Below are positions 1-6,647 of a stretch of 7,084 nt of DNA, in pieces. Numbering within the stretch: position 1 is the stretch's first letter; the number at the start of each line of letters is the position of its first letter. Below the pieces are notes generated by a model. It saw only the letters and a program-made list of their open reading frames with translations, had not been told where the DNA came from and ran no database searches. The position numbers were made by a program, and so were the translations under genes. Source of the DNA: Planctomycetota bacterium (GTDB lineage Bacteria > Planctomycetota > Phycisphaerae > WQYP01); NCBI GenBank assembly GCA_021809365.1, contig JAKBAC010000167.1, positions 1 to 7,084 of the forward strand, in the 5' to 3' direction.

Positions 1-2
1 CC

Positions 3-101
3 TGCCGCTGGCGCGTTGAGAGGGCGGAACATATGACCGCACTGCGTTGTTTGGATTATGCAGGTTTGGTGGAAGACTATTGGACGCAACGCGCCGCCTG
101 A
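3..101 (+). CDS. Possible C-terminal end of a convergent gene (partial)
   Basis: A plus-strand frame open from the window edge to a TGA at 99-101, translating to a tail that ends LVEDYWTQRAA. It would overlap the last 25 bp of the large exported-protein gene tail to tail. The segment is only 32 codons long, I cannot name a family, and an open frame of this length is not rare by chance at this base composition. Sequence to the left of the window is needed to decide. Confidence 0.2.
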   Translation, partial: CRWRVERAEHMTALRCLDYAGLVEDYWTQRAA

Positions 102-3100
102 TCGCCAACAATAGGAGTTACACCCTCCGCGATTGCCTTGGTCGCCATAGCTGCGCCGCCGGTCAGATTTGAGATGGCTCTGCCAATGAGCGCCCAGCCT
201 GTGGCATGCCGCATGACAACCCTGCATTTTGGCCAAGGGAGTTTATCAAACCGAGGGTGTTGTTTTGTGAGAAATTGGAAATGGAATGTAAGACCACCAT
301 TCGTTTTAAGCCATTCTGGACGACCGGTGGTTCTGATCTCGAAAGTCATCTGTTGTTGACTTGGATGCGGCGAGGAAAGCGCGACAATCGTAAATATGTT
401 GCCATTCTGACCCGTGACCGGAGCCAGAAATATATCCCCTCTTGTCGCACTGGAAAGCATACGGCGTATTCCAGCATCACTGTAAACGTAGTACTGCTTG
501 AGCTGCTGGGTCAACGGCGGAAATGTGTACGCTCCAACGACACCGGAAGAAAAGCCATACCTGATGGAGAAAGTCTGCGTTCCTTCAATATGAAACACGG
601 CGGAGCAGCTCCCTCCGACGTAAATATTCCCTGAATTGTAACGCTCTATCAGCGAGCGCGTTGGCGCGAGCATGTCAAGCATTTTATTTCGAATTCTAAT
701 AGCCATGATCGGGTCGGTACCTAAGCCGACATACAATTGAAAAAACCCGGATGCTCCGGCTAAACATGCGGTGCATGCGGGCTTCCCGGCATGTACGTAG
801 TGCACTGAAACTTCAAATCCTTCCGGCTCCCGAATTGCCCAACGATCTGCTGTGAGAAGTGCCTTGACACATTTTTGAAAATTGCCCTGATTTGACTGGC
901 TATTCGCGGCCAGGAGTTGCAGGTCACTTTTCCATGGGCTACTGGGAAAGAGTTTCATCGCTTCGAGAGCAGTTTGACGGGCGGATGCGGGCTTACCGAG
1001 CCGAAGCTCGCAAGTTGCATGGATAAATTCAATGCGGGCTGAATTGAGATTCTGCTTGGCCAAATCATCGGCATAGGCGCAGGCCCGGCGAAAATGACCG
1101 GTTTCTGAATAAACCAGTTCAGCGGAGCGCATGATCTTGGCATTTGCGTGCCGATGGTGGCTCATGCGAATTAAATAGATCGCCAGAAATAAATTCATCC
1201 TGCTTCCCTCGACGTGAGCCAGCTTGTCAATGCGCTCCGCTGGGGTCTGTCCCGGCTGGCTGACGCAGTCCCACACGGATGCAAAGGTTTTATCGGATGT
1301 GGCCAGTGCGACAATGGCACTGTGGAGATTTTTCGCCAGATCGGCCCAACCCGCCTGCAGAGCCAGCATGTCGCAAAATACGAGAGCTACTCTGTGACCG
1401 GTGCCAAAAATGTCCTTCTCGTTCTTGGAATTCGCAAATTCCTGCAGGCCATAGTAGACGACACGGAGAATCGCTTTTTGGCGCGAAGGAGTCATTCGGT
1501 ACGCATTGTGTTTGAAAAGAGCTTGCACCAGATCGCCGAATTCAGCAGGGGTGGCAAACCGGGCCAGATCATAGCGGCCCTGCACGCTGGACCCATAGTA
1601 TAGAATTAAACGCCGTTCCAACCTGCCGGCGAGGGTTGGCTTTCGTGCCAGTTTAGCCAGCATCAGTGCATTGAACAATCTGGCAGGCGCATCGACCGCA
1701 TTCGGGTGCAACCTTGCCCAGGCGAGAGTTTTTCCCGCCTTTTGCGATACCTGCGCCGCGACTTGCGGTGGAACGATATTTTCCCCACCATCGAATTCGG
1801 GCGGCAACCGCGTCCCAGAGGTTGCCAGCGCCGCCTGCTCTAGTGAGGTGATCGTTTTATCGTCTCCGGATCGAATGGATTGGAATGATTTCGTTAGCTC
1901 GCCCAAGGCTTTGGTCCAGCCGGGAAGCTGTCCGGCAATTGCGTTGAGGCTACCGGATAGAGTCTTGGGTTTCCGGACGCTCTTCGTAACCGGCCACTGC
2001 GGCGAGGCGAGGACGAATTGTGCGGAGGAACTGGCCTCGACGGAGAGTGTGAGGTACGGAGAGCAGGTAACTTTCAGATGATGCGTTCGACGGTCGAAAG
2101 TTACGGATATTCGGAGTAGTTCGGGGTGAAATAGATTCGCCACCACCAGTTCGCAGGCCTCACTTCCGTGGCGGCTGGGTAGCGGAGCTATAAAGCAACC
2201 GTTTTTGTGCATGATCGCAAAGATGCGCATAGCTCCGGCGTAGGTCTTCATCCATGTCGGCGTGTAACGACTCAACAAGCCTCGGGCGCTGAGATCCGCG
2301 CTGCCAAGCGACTCAAGAATGTCAGCTATTTTGGTGTCCGGCGCGGTGTGGTGCGCGGACGAACCAACTTTTTGCGACATGGGCATGATAACGGTGCAAT
2401 TTGCCTTCGGGTCAAGAAGGCGAATGATGTGACGATTCCATGCAACCCCGGCGATCATGCTTCCATTGCGGGAAATTTGCATCTCGCCATGGTGACCGGC
2501 AATTCCAGCGTATGCTGTCCAAAAACTGTTGGATGCGGGTTTGAAGGTTGCCCGCAGTTCGCATCCGTTGATGTGCTTTCCGGCCCAGTGCGCGTAACGC
2601 AGCGCGGCGTTGACAAGTTGGATTTCCGCCACATCCTGCGTCGCCGCAAGCCTTGCCAGCTCCAGTGCCACCACGGTCCAGCGGCTTTTCGGGTAAGCAG
2701 CTTGCATAGCTTGCGCCGCGGCCTGCGCGCCACGGACTTTACCCAGCACGGCTTTGCAATATACCTGAAGAAACGCCAAGCGATCCGTCTGAATGCCGCG
2801 TTTTGCGGCTGCGGCGATCACCACCAGGGCGCGGTGGAAATGGTGGCACTCCGTTAAGTCACTGGCACGGATCGCAATTATTTGGCTCGAAGATTGTTCA
2901 CCCGGCGGCAGGCGGTGAAGATAGTATCGAACAAGAAGGGAGGTAGAACCACTTTGTCCAAGAATATCCAGGTCTTTGAGCTTTTGGAGGGTTGGCATAT
3001 CGTTGTCGATAACCACTTCACGGATTTCGGCGGTAGCCAACGCCTCCGCCGAATTTTCAGCGTCTTTCGTTGGCTCGGTAGCACCGATCATCTCATTTGC

Positions 3101-3658
3101 GACCGTCGTATCGCCGGCCGCGTGCGCCACGAGATAGCATAACATGGCATACTGGGAGTCATTTGCACGTGCAGCACGTATAGCGAATCGCTGCAACCCA
3201 CTGCGGATTACGCCATCAATGGCCTTTGCATTCTTCCTTGTGGGATGGCGTGTGTACCACGCCAGTAAGTCGCTGACGGTAGCGCGGTAGGCCTTGGCAC
3301 TTGGGCTGGCAACGGTCGTTGACCGTGGGCTGGGGATTCTGGCGAGGAAATAATGGGATTCCGTGCTGTCGGGAAAGTCCAGGAGCAACTGACGCCGGGC
3401 GGCCTTCAGATCGGATTGATCGTCGCCTCGCACAGTAGCGCTCATGATAACCTGAAAGAGCAGATGTGGGCTTTCCGGCGAATTCGGATGCTTCTCGACC
3501 CAGGCCAATGCGGCGGCCGCAAGTTTTAGAAATTTTGCGTGGCTAAGGTAGAGCACATCGGCTGATCTGATGTTTGTGGCTTCGGTCTTATTTAAAAAGG
3601 AAAATCCAATCAGAAGAAGGAAGCCGCAGATAGCACAAAATTTCCGCCGGTTCATCAT
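77..3658 (-). CDS. Large exported protein with internal tandem duplication, function unknown
   Basis: A 1193-residue protein I do not recognise. It begins with a plausible Sec signal peptide: basic MMNRRKF, a hydrophobic stretch at about residues 8-22, then a short polar segment with possible cleavage after Ala27. It is probably exported to the periplasm or cell surface. The mature protein has two diverged copies of one unit, about residues 46-580 and 640-1165. Each copy has an Ala/Leu-rich helical half that looks like TPR-type repeats (LAW..-HPN motif, later an F-x5-C-x3-LGK helix pair ending in a P-x3-W motif), followed by a beta-rich half containing F[IL]AP. No catalytic motif is evident. 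The Shine-Dalgarno GAGGTG (3664-3669) lies 5 nt before the first ATG and 8 nt before the second ATG (3655), so either could be the start. The gene follows gatA after 227 bp and may have its own transcript, but I see no good promoter. A role in protein-protein contacts at the envelope is only inference. Confidence 0.85.
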   Translation of the reverse strand: MMNRRKFCAICGFLLLIGFSFLNKTEATNIRSADVLYLSHAKFLKLAAAALAWVEKHPNSPESPHLLFQVIMSATVRGDDQSDLKAARRQLLLDFPDSTESHYFLARIPSPRSTTVASPSAKAYRATVSDLLAWYTRHPTRKNAKAIDGVIRSGLQRFAIRAARANDSQYAMLCYLVAHAAGDTTVANEMIGATEPTKDAENSAEALATAEIREVVIDNDMPTLQKLKDLDILGQSGSTSLLVRYYLHRLPPGEQSSSQIIAIRASDLTECHHFHRALVVIAAAAKRGIQTDRLAFLQVYCKAVLGKVRGAQAAAQAMQAAYPKSRWTVVALELARLAATQDVAEIQLVNAALRYAHWAGKHINGCELRATFKPASNSFWTAYAGIAGHHGEMQISRNGSMIAGVAWNRHIIRLLDPKANCTVIMPMSQKVGSSAHHTAPDTKIADILESLGSADLSARGLLSRYTPTWMKTYAGAMRIFAIMHKNGCFIAPLPSRHGSEACELVVANLFHPELLRISVTFDRRTHHLKVTCSPYLTLSVEASSSAQFVLASPQWPVTKSVRKPKTLSGSLNAIAGQLPGWTKALGELTKSFQSIRSGDDKTITSLEQAALATSGTRLPPEFDGGENIVPPQVAAQVSQKAGKTLAWARLHPNAVDAPARLFNALMLAKLARKPTLAGRLERRLILYYGSSVQGRYDLARFATPAEFGDLVQALFKHNAYRMTPSRQKAILRVVYYGLQEFANSKNEKDIFGTGHRVALVFCDMLALQAGWADLAKNLHSAIVALATSDKTFASVWDCVSQPGQTPAERIDKLAHVEGSRMNLFLAIYLIRMSHHRHANAKIMRSAELVYSETGHFRRACAYADDLAKQNLNSARIEFIHATCELRLGKPASARQTALEAMKLFPSSPWKSDLQLLAANSQSNQGNFQKCVKALLTADRWAIREPEGFEVSVHYVHAGKPACTACLAGASGFFQLYVGLGTDPIMAIRIRNKMLDMLAPTRSLIERYNSGNIYVGGSCSAVFHIEGTQTFSIRYGFSSGVVGAYTFPPLTQQLKQYYVYSDAGIRRMLSSATRGDIFLAPVTGQNGNIFTIVALSSPHPSQQQMTFEIRTTGRPEWLKTNGGLTFHFQFLTKQHPRFDKLPWPKCRVVMRHATGWALIGRAISNLTGGAAMATKAIAEGVTPIVGDQAARCVQ

Positions 3659-3835
3659 GTGTCCACCTCGTGAACTGTGTCACACCAGTGCCCCGGTTGT
3701 CAATCGTGGCGCGGCAGGTGTCTGATCTGCCTTGATACCATGGCCGACGAATGATACCTTCCGGTCTGCCTCGCTTGCCACGACATGTCCAGCCCCGAGA
3801 AAGGCTGACCCCCGGCAAAAGAGCTTAATGCTCAG
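3659..3835. other. Intergenic stretch before the large exported-protein gene
   Basis: Between hairpin copy 2 and the large gene I see no gene with recognisable product. It contains the Shine-Dalgarno of the large gene (3663-3669), a TTGACA on the minus strand (3698-3703) that lacks a -10 box at 16-18 bp, and a short GAGC-TTAAT-GCTC inverted repeat (3821-3833) followed on the minus strand by TTTT, which is too short for a confident terminator call. Confidence 0.5.
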
Positions 3836-3890
3836 CCAGTGCCCTGTTCCATCCGTAATTCCGTAATTACGGGTGGAACAGGGCACTAGG
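3836..3890. repeat. Palindromic hairpin repeat, copy 2, overlapping the gatA stop codon
   Basis: A 14-nt perfect inverted repeat (3838-3851 with 3874-3887; core GCCCTGTTCC / GGAACAGGGC) that continues inward through further pairs, including one G-T wobble, to a stem of about 23 bp with the loop CCGT (3861-3864). The octamer CCGTAATT occurs twice in tandem (3853-3868). It is the same family as the element at 6511-6556. On the gatA strand it starts within the TAG stop codon (3886-3888), so it lies in the 3' end of the gatA message, where it could protect the RNA or slow polymerase. The next bases on that strand are not a T-run, so a simple intrinsic terminator is unlikely. Confidence 0.85.
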
Positions 3891-5364
3891 AATTGGCAAA
3901 CTGTTTCGGTTCCCGGGTGTGCCAATCGTGATGCTTTTCATACATCCGCGCCATACGCAACATGCGCTGTTCGCTGAATGTCGGGCCTAATATCTGCAGG
4001 CCGATCGGCAGGCCCGACCGGGAAAATCCGCAGGGAATATTCATTCCCGGAATGCCCGCGATATTGCACGTTACGGTGAATACATCGCACAGATACATCT
4101 GCAATGGATCACCGCTTTTGGCTCCAAGCTCAAAGGCCACGGTGGGGGAGGTGGGGCAGGCGATAAAATCACACTTTTCAAAGGCCTGATCAAAATCCCG
4201 TTTGATCAGGTGCCGCACCCGCAATGCCCGCAGGTAGTAGGCATCATAATAGCCGGACGATAAGGCATAGGTACCCAGCATGATACGCCGCTGTACTTCC
4301 GGGCCAAAGCCCTCGGCCCGGCTGGCGGCGTACAGATCAAATAGATTCTCCGGCTTGGCGGTGCGATGGCCATAATGTACACCATCGTACCGCGAGAGAT
4401 TGCTCGATGCTTCGGCGGGCGCAATAACGTAATAGGCGGCAATACCATATTTGGTGTGCGGCAAATTTACTGGTACCACCGTGGCACCCTGACTGCGATA
4501 AAATTCAACGGCTGCGGCAATGGCGTTGCTTACTTCCGGTTCAATACCCGCACCGCTGAATTCGGCGGGCAGGCCGATGCGCATGCCTTGCAGCGGTTTA
4601 TCCAGGTCAGAGAGATAATCGGGCACGGGTTCGGGCCAGCTTGTGCTGTCCAGGGGATCATGACCAGCAATGACCTGCAACAGCAACGCGGCGTCTTCCA
4701 CGGTACGGGCCATGGGGCCGATCTGATCCAGCGAACTGGCGAATGCGACCAGGCCATAACGCGATACGAGGCCATACGTTGGTTTAAGTCCCACGATGCC
4801 GCACAAGGATGCGGGCTGCCGGATTGAGCCGCCGGTATCCGAACCCAATGCGGCAGCGCACAAGCGAGCGGCGGTGGCGGCGGCAGATCCACCGGACGAT
4901 CCACCGGGAACGCATTGGGGATTCCATGGATTGCGGGTGGGGCCGAAGGCGGAGTTTTCGGTGGAACTGCCCATGGCAAATTCATCAAGGTTGGTTTTGC
5001 CGATGATAACCGCGCCTGCCGCTTCCAATTTGTTGACAACAGTGGCGTCATAAGGACTGTGAAAATTCCTGAGCATTTTTGAGGAGCAGGTCGTGGCACC
5101 AAAGGTTGTGCAGAGGTTGTCCTTAATGGCGATGGGTACTCCGGCCAACAGGCCCAGTGATTGGCCGGCGGCTTTGGCCTTGTCGATGAATGCGGCGCGT
5201 TCCATGGCCCGATCGGCAAATACCGCATTGTAGGCATGAAGTTGCGAATCCGACCTGGAGATGGCGGAAAGGCAGGCCTCTGCGGCCGCACTGGCGGTTA
5301 TTTCACCGGCTGCTATTTTATTGCGAATCTGCAAGGCGCTTAGCTGATTAATCATTAAAGGCAT
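3886..5364 (-). CDS. gatA: Asp-tRNA(Asn)/Glu-tRNA(Gln) amidotransferase subunit A
   Basis: GatA is the glutaminase subunit of the cytoplasmic GatCAB complex. It hydrolyses glutamine and passes ammonia to GatB, which amidates Glu-tRNA(Gln) or Asp-tRNA(Asn). At 492 residues it has the normal family length. The amidase signature is intact. Lys81 lies in the KDN motif, the cis-Ser is Ser156 in GGSSGGS, and the nucleophile is Ser180 in DTGGSIRQPA. These correspond to Lys79, Ser154 and Ser178 of the Staphylococcus aureus enzyme. The C-terminal HDWHTREP segment is also typical, so the protein is complete. A second in-frame ATG three codons in (5355) has a GGA 8 nt upstream and is an equally good start. 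The TAG stop lies on the edge of a long hairpin repeat. gatC lies upstream, separated by a lipoprotein gene, and 99 bp separate gatA from that gene with no clear promoter, so cotranscription is likely. Confidence 0.97.
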   Translation of the reverse strand: MPLMINQLSALQIRNKIAAGEITASAAAEACLSAISRSDSQLHAYNAVFADRAMERAAFIDKAKAAGQSLGLLAGVPIAIKDNLCTTFGATTCSSKMLRNFHSPYDATVVNKLEAAGAVIIGKTNLDEFAMGSSTENSAFGPTRNPWNPQCVPGGSSGGSAAATAARLCAAALGSDTGGSIRQPASLCGIVGLKPTYGLVSRYGLVAFASSLDQIGPMARTVEDAALLLQVIAGHDPLDSTSWPEPVPDYLSDLDKPLQGMRIGLPAEFSGAGIEPEVSNAIAAAVEFYRSQGATVVPVNLPHTKYGIAAYYVIAPAEASSNLSRYDGVHYGHRTAKPENLFDLYAASRAEGFGPEVQRRIMLGTYALSSGYYDAYYLRALRVRHLIKRDFDQAFEKCDFIACPTSPTVAFELGAKSGDPLQMYLCDVFTVTCNIAGIPGMNIPCGFSRSGLPIGLQILGPTFSEQRMLRMARMYEKHHDWHTREPKQFANS

Positions 5365-5463
5365 CCATGTCTCATGGCATTTCGTGAGTTCTTAAACATA
5401 TTCCCCGATGCGGCAGGCAGCGACGACTGGCGGTGGCTGCTGACGGGCGACGGTGCCGCGCGA

Positions 5464-6096
5464 TTATTCTCCATTGCCGCCGGTGTCGGGTGTCCAATGG
5501 ATGGACCCCAATATTTTTAATGCTATGTTTCGCACCCTGGCATTCGGGGCAATGGCCAAAGCGTCCAGTTTGTCACCGCCGCCAAGGTGTGACACGATAA
5601 TCTCGGCAAATGGATTACCCGCATTGGTATAACCGCTCCATTCGTGTGCGGACAGGCCATTAAGAATAAAGGTGCGTTTGCCGGTAATGTTGAAATTCAG
5701 GTTGTTGTCGCAATTTCTGGCGAGTTTCGCGCCGACGGTCAGGATGCAGAAGGGTTTCTGATTGGCTGTCGGGCGGCCATCATAAAGCAGATATTGGCGA
5801 TAGGTGGTGGTGGATTTTTTGAAACTGGTGATGGTATCCGGCACGGTAAAGCTATAGGTACCGGTGACAGCGGCGGGTGGAAGCTGGCCCGGCATCACTG
5901 AGCCGGAGGATATTCCCGATTCCTGCCGCGTCGGAGCGATTTCATGGACGGAGATCGTATGATCCGTCAAGTTCGCCCGGTAGCTGCGTTGAGGGTATGC
6001 CAGTGGATTGTACCCTTCACACCCTGTCAGCACGAGTACGGTCAATGCCATTGCCCCAATTGCGGTATAATGAAGATGAGTTAAATGTCTGCGCAT
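5464..6096 (-). CDS. Small putative lipoprotein between gatC and gatA
   Basis: A 210-residue predicted lipoprotein of unknown function. The N-terminus MRRHLTHLHY is basic, followed by a hydrophobic stretch (about residues 11-23) and the lipobox LTGC, giving lipidated Cys26 after signal peptidase II cleavage. Residue +2 is Glu. The mature part starts with a Pro/Ser-rich linker (about 27-78), then a mixed, mostly beta-like domain with TYSFTVPDTI near 80-90, WSGYTNAGNPFAEIIVSH at 153-170 and a C-terminal helix ALKILGSIHW at 192-201. Cys117 and Cys129 could form a disulfide. I chose ATG 6096 because GAGGT (6104-6108) stands 7 nt upstream; the frame continues to a TTG at 6114 but that start has no Shine-Dalgarno. 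The gene begins about 60 bp after gatC and ends 99 bp before gatA, so it should be cotranscribed with both. It may simply ride in the operon; no functional tie to tRNA amidation is visible. Confidence 0.85.
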   Translation of the reverse strand: MRRHLTHLHYTAIGAMALTVLVLTGCEGYNPLAYPQRSYRANLTDHTISVHEIAPTRQESGISSGSVMPGQLPPAAVTGTYSFTVPDTITSFKKSTTTYRQYLLYDGRPTANQKPFCILTVGAKLARNCDNNLNFNITGKRTFILNGLSAHEWSGYTNAGNPFAEIIVSHLGGGDKLDALAIAPNARVRNIALKILGSIHWTPDTGGNGE

Positions 6097-6103
6097 ATAG
6101 ATT

Positions 6104-6108
6104 ACCTC
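6104..6108 (-). promoter_or_regulatory. Shine-Dalgarno that fixes the lipoprotein start
   Basis: GAGGT on the minus strand, 7 nt before the ATG at 6096. It decides in favour of this ATG over the upstream in-frame TTG at 6114, which would add six residues (MIEVIY) before the basic n-region of the signal peptide. Confidence 0.7.
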
Positions 6109-6156
6109 AATCAATGTCCACTAATCTTACGATGTGCCCGGCTGGTTGCAACCGTT

Positions 6157-6468
6157 TTAAGCGCCGCCCGCGTCATTGTCGAGAACTTTCGGCACGGTAA
6201 AAAATGGCCCCGCTTTGCCTGGAGCGTTCGCCAGCACCTGTTCAACAGTGAGGGACGGGCGAACGTTATCGTCTCGCAGTACCGAGTGCAGCGGCAGGGG
6301 ATGGGACATAGGTTCCAGACCCTCAACATTGGTTTCCCGCAACTGGGCGACATAATCGAGAATGGAGGAAATTTGTTTGCTTAATCGCGGCACATCGCTG
6401 TCGGCCAGCTTGAGCCGGGCCAGTTGGGCGACGTGGCGAACCTGAGATTCATTTAATGTGTCAGCCAT
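6157..6468 (-). CDS. gatC: Asp-tRNA(Asn)/Glu-tRNA(Gln) amidotransferase subunit C
   Basis: GatC is the small subunit of GatCAB that wraps round GatA and stabilises its contact with GatB. The protein has 103 residues, close to the usual 95-100. Typical family segments are all present: VRHVAQLARLKL near residues 10-21, the helix SKQISSILDYVAQLRETNV, then EGLEPMSHPLPLHSVLRDD, and the C-terminal ANAPGKAGPFFTVPKVL that precedes a short tail. The ATG at 6468 is preceded by a weak GGATGG Shine-Dalgarno about 9 nt upstream. It is the first gene of the gatC-lipoprotein-gatA cluster. Its upstream region carries a candidate promoter and two palindromes, so its leader is probably structured. Confidence 0.95.
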   Translation of the reverse strand: MADTLNESQVRHVAQLARLKLADSDVPRLSKQISSILDYVAQLRETNVEGLEPMSHPLPLHSVLRDDNVRPSLTVEQVLANAPGKAGPFFTVPKVLDNDAGGA

Positions 6469-6481
6469 GGTTTTACACCAT

Positions 6482-6512
6482 CCAAAACAAATACGAGGTC
6501 TGTTACAGACCT
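6482..6512 (-). terminator. 17-bp palindrome with T-rich tail: weak terminator, attenuator or operator
   Basis: AGGTCTGT-T-ACAGACCT (6496-6512) is a perfect inverted repeat with 8-bp arms. As minus-strand RNA it would form a six-pair stem with the loop GUAAC, followed by the U-rich stretch CGUAUUUGUUUU (6484-6495). This could end rpmB transcripts or attenuate transcription entering gatC, whose ATG is 28 bp further on. The perfect dyad could equally be a repressor site. It directly abuts hairpin copy 1. Which role applies cannot be decided from sequence. Confidence 0.35.
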
Positions 6513-6556
6513 GGTGCCCTGTTCCCTCCGTAATTACAGAGGGAACAGGGCGCTGG
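6511..6556. repeat. Palindromic hairpin repeat, copy 1
   Basis: A nearly perfect inverted repeat between rpmB and gatC. The arms GCCCTGTTCCCTC and GAGGGAACAGGGC (6516-6528 and 6539-6551) pair fully around the self-palindromic centre GTAATTAC (6530-6537). There is one mismatched position (C6529/A6538), and the outer pairs include G-T wobbles. Read in inverted orientation it matches copy 2 (3836-3890) at 40 of 46 positions once an 8-bp duplication in copy 2 is removed. No T-run follows it on either strand, so it is not a classical intrinsic terminator. If the candidate gatC promoter is used, it forms a stem-loop at the 5' end of the gat mRNA. Confidence 0.85.
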
Positions 6557-6566
6557 TATTATACGG

Positions 6567-6594
6567 ATAATATTTGTTTTAAGACGTTTTTCAA
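6567..6594 (-). promoter_or_regulatory. Candidate sigma-70-type promoter of the gatC-lipoprotein-gatA cluster
   Basis: TTGAAA (6589-6594) and TATTAT (6567-6572) on the minus strand are separated by 16 bp, within an AT-rich stretch. A perfect TATAAT also occurs just downstream (6558-6563) but without a -35 box at a suitable distance. Starting from the first pair, transcription would begin near 6560, only a few bases before the hairpin at 6511-6556, and the gatC leader would be about 90 nt. Pattern match only. Confidence 0.45.
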
Positions 6595-6647
6595 TACTGC
6601 GACGGCCGCATCGGCGATGTTACCGGCCCGAAAGGATATGAAACACT

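Noticed and set aside
206..2857. Several long plus-strand frames (up to 216 codons) opposite the large exported-protein gene
   Set aside because: They are antisense to a single uninterrupted 1193-codon frame with signal peptide, internal duplication and Shine-Dalgarno; their translations are low in recognisable structure.
3675..3703. TTGACA on the minus strand upstream of the large exported-protein gene as a promoter
   Set aside because: The -35 box is perfect but the bases 16-18 bp downstream (around TGTGACACAG) do not resemble a -10 box.
3680..3925. An 81-codon minus-strand frame running from the end of gatA into the gap
   Set aside because: It lies partly over the gatA 3' end in another frame and straight through the hairpin repeat, and its translation has no domain-like pattern.
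4530..5291. A 253-codon minus-strand frame within gatA
   Set aside because: It is Pro-rich and shifted by one base relative to gatA, whose amidase signature shows the real frame.
5374..5520. A 48-codon plus-strand frame (starting MAFREFLNIFPD) across the gap between the lipoprotein gene and gatA
   Set aside because: It overlaps the 3' end of the lipoprotein gene in antisense, has no convincing Shine-Dalgarno or promoter and no recognisable family; it is best read as a chance frame.
6601..6640. Inverted repeat just after rpmB (GGCCG ... CGGCC with an inner CATC/GATG pair) as the rpmB terminator
   Set aside because: The stem is interrupted by a four-base bulge and no T-run follows on the minus strand.
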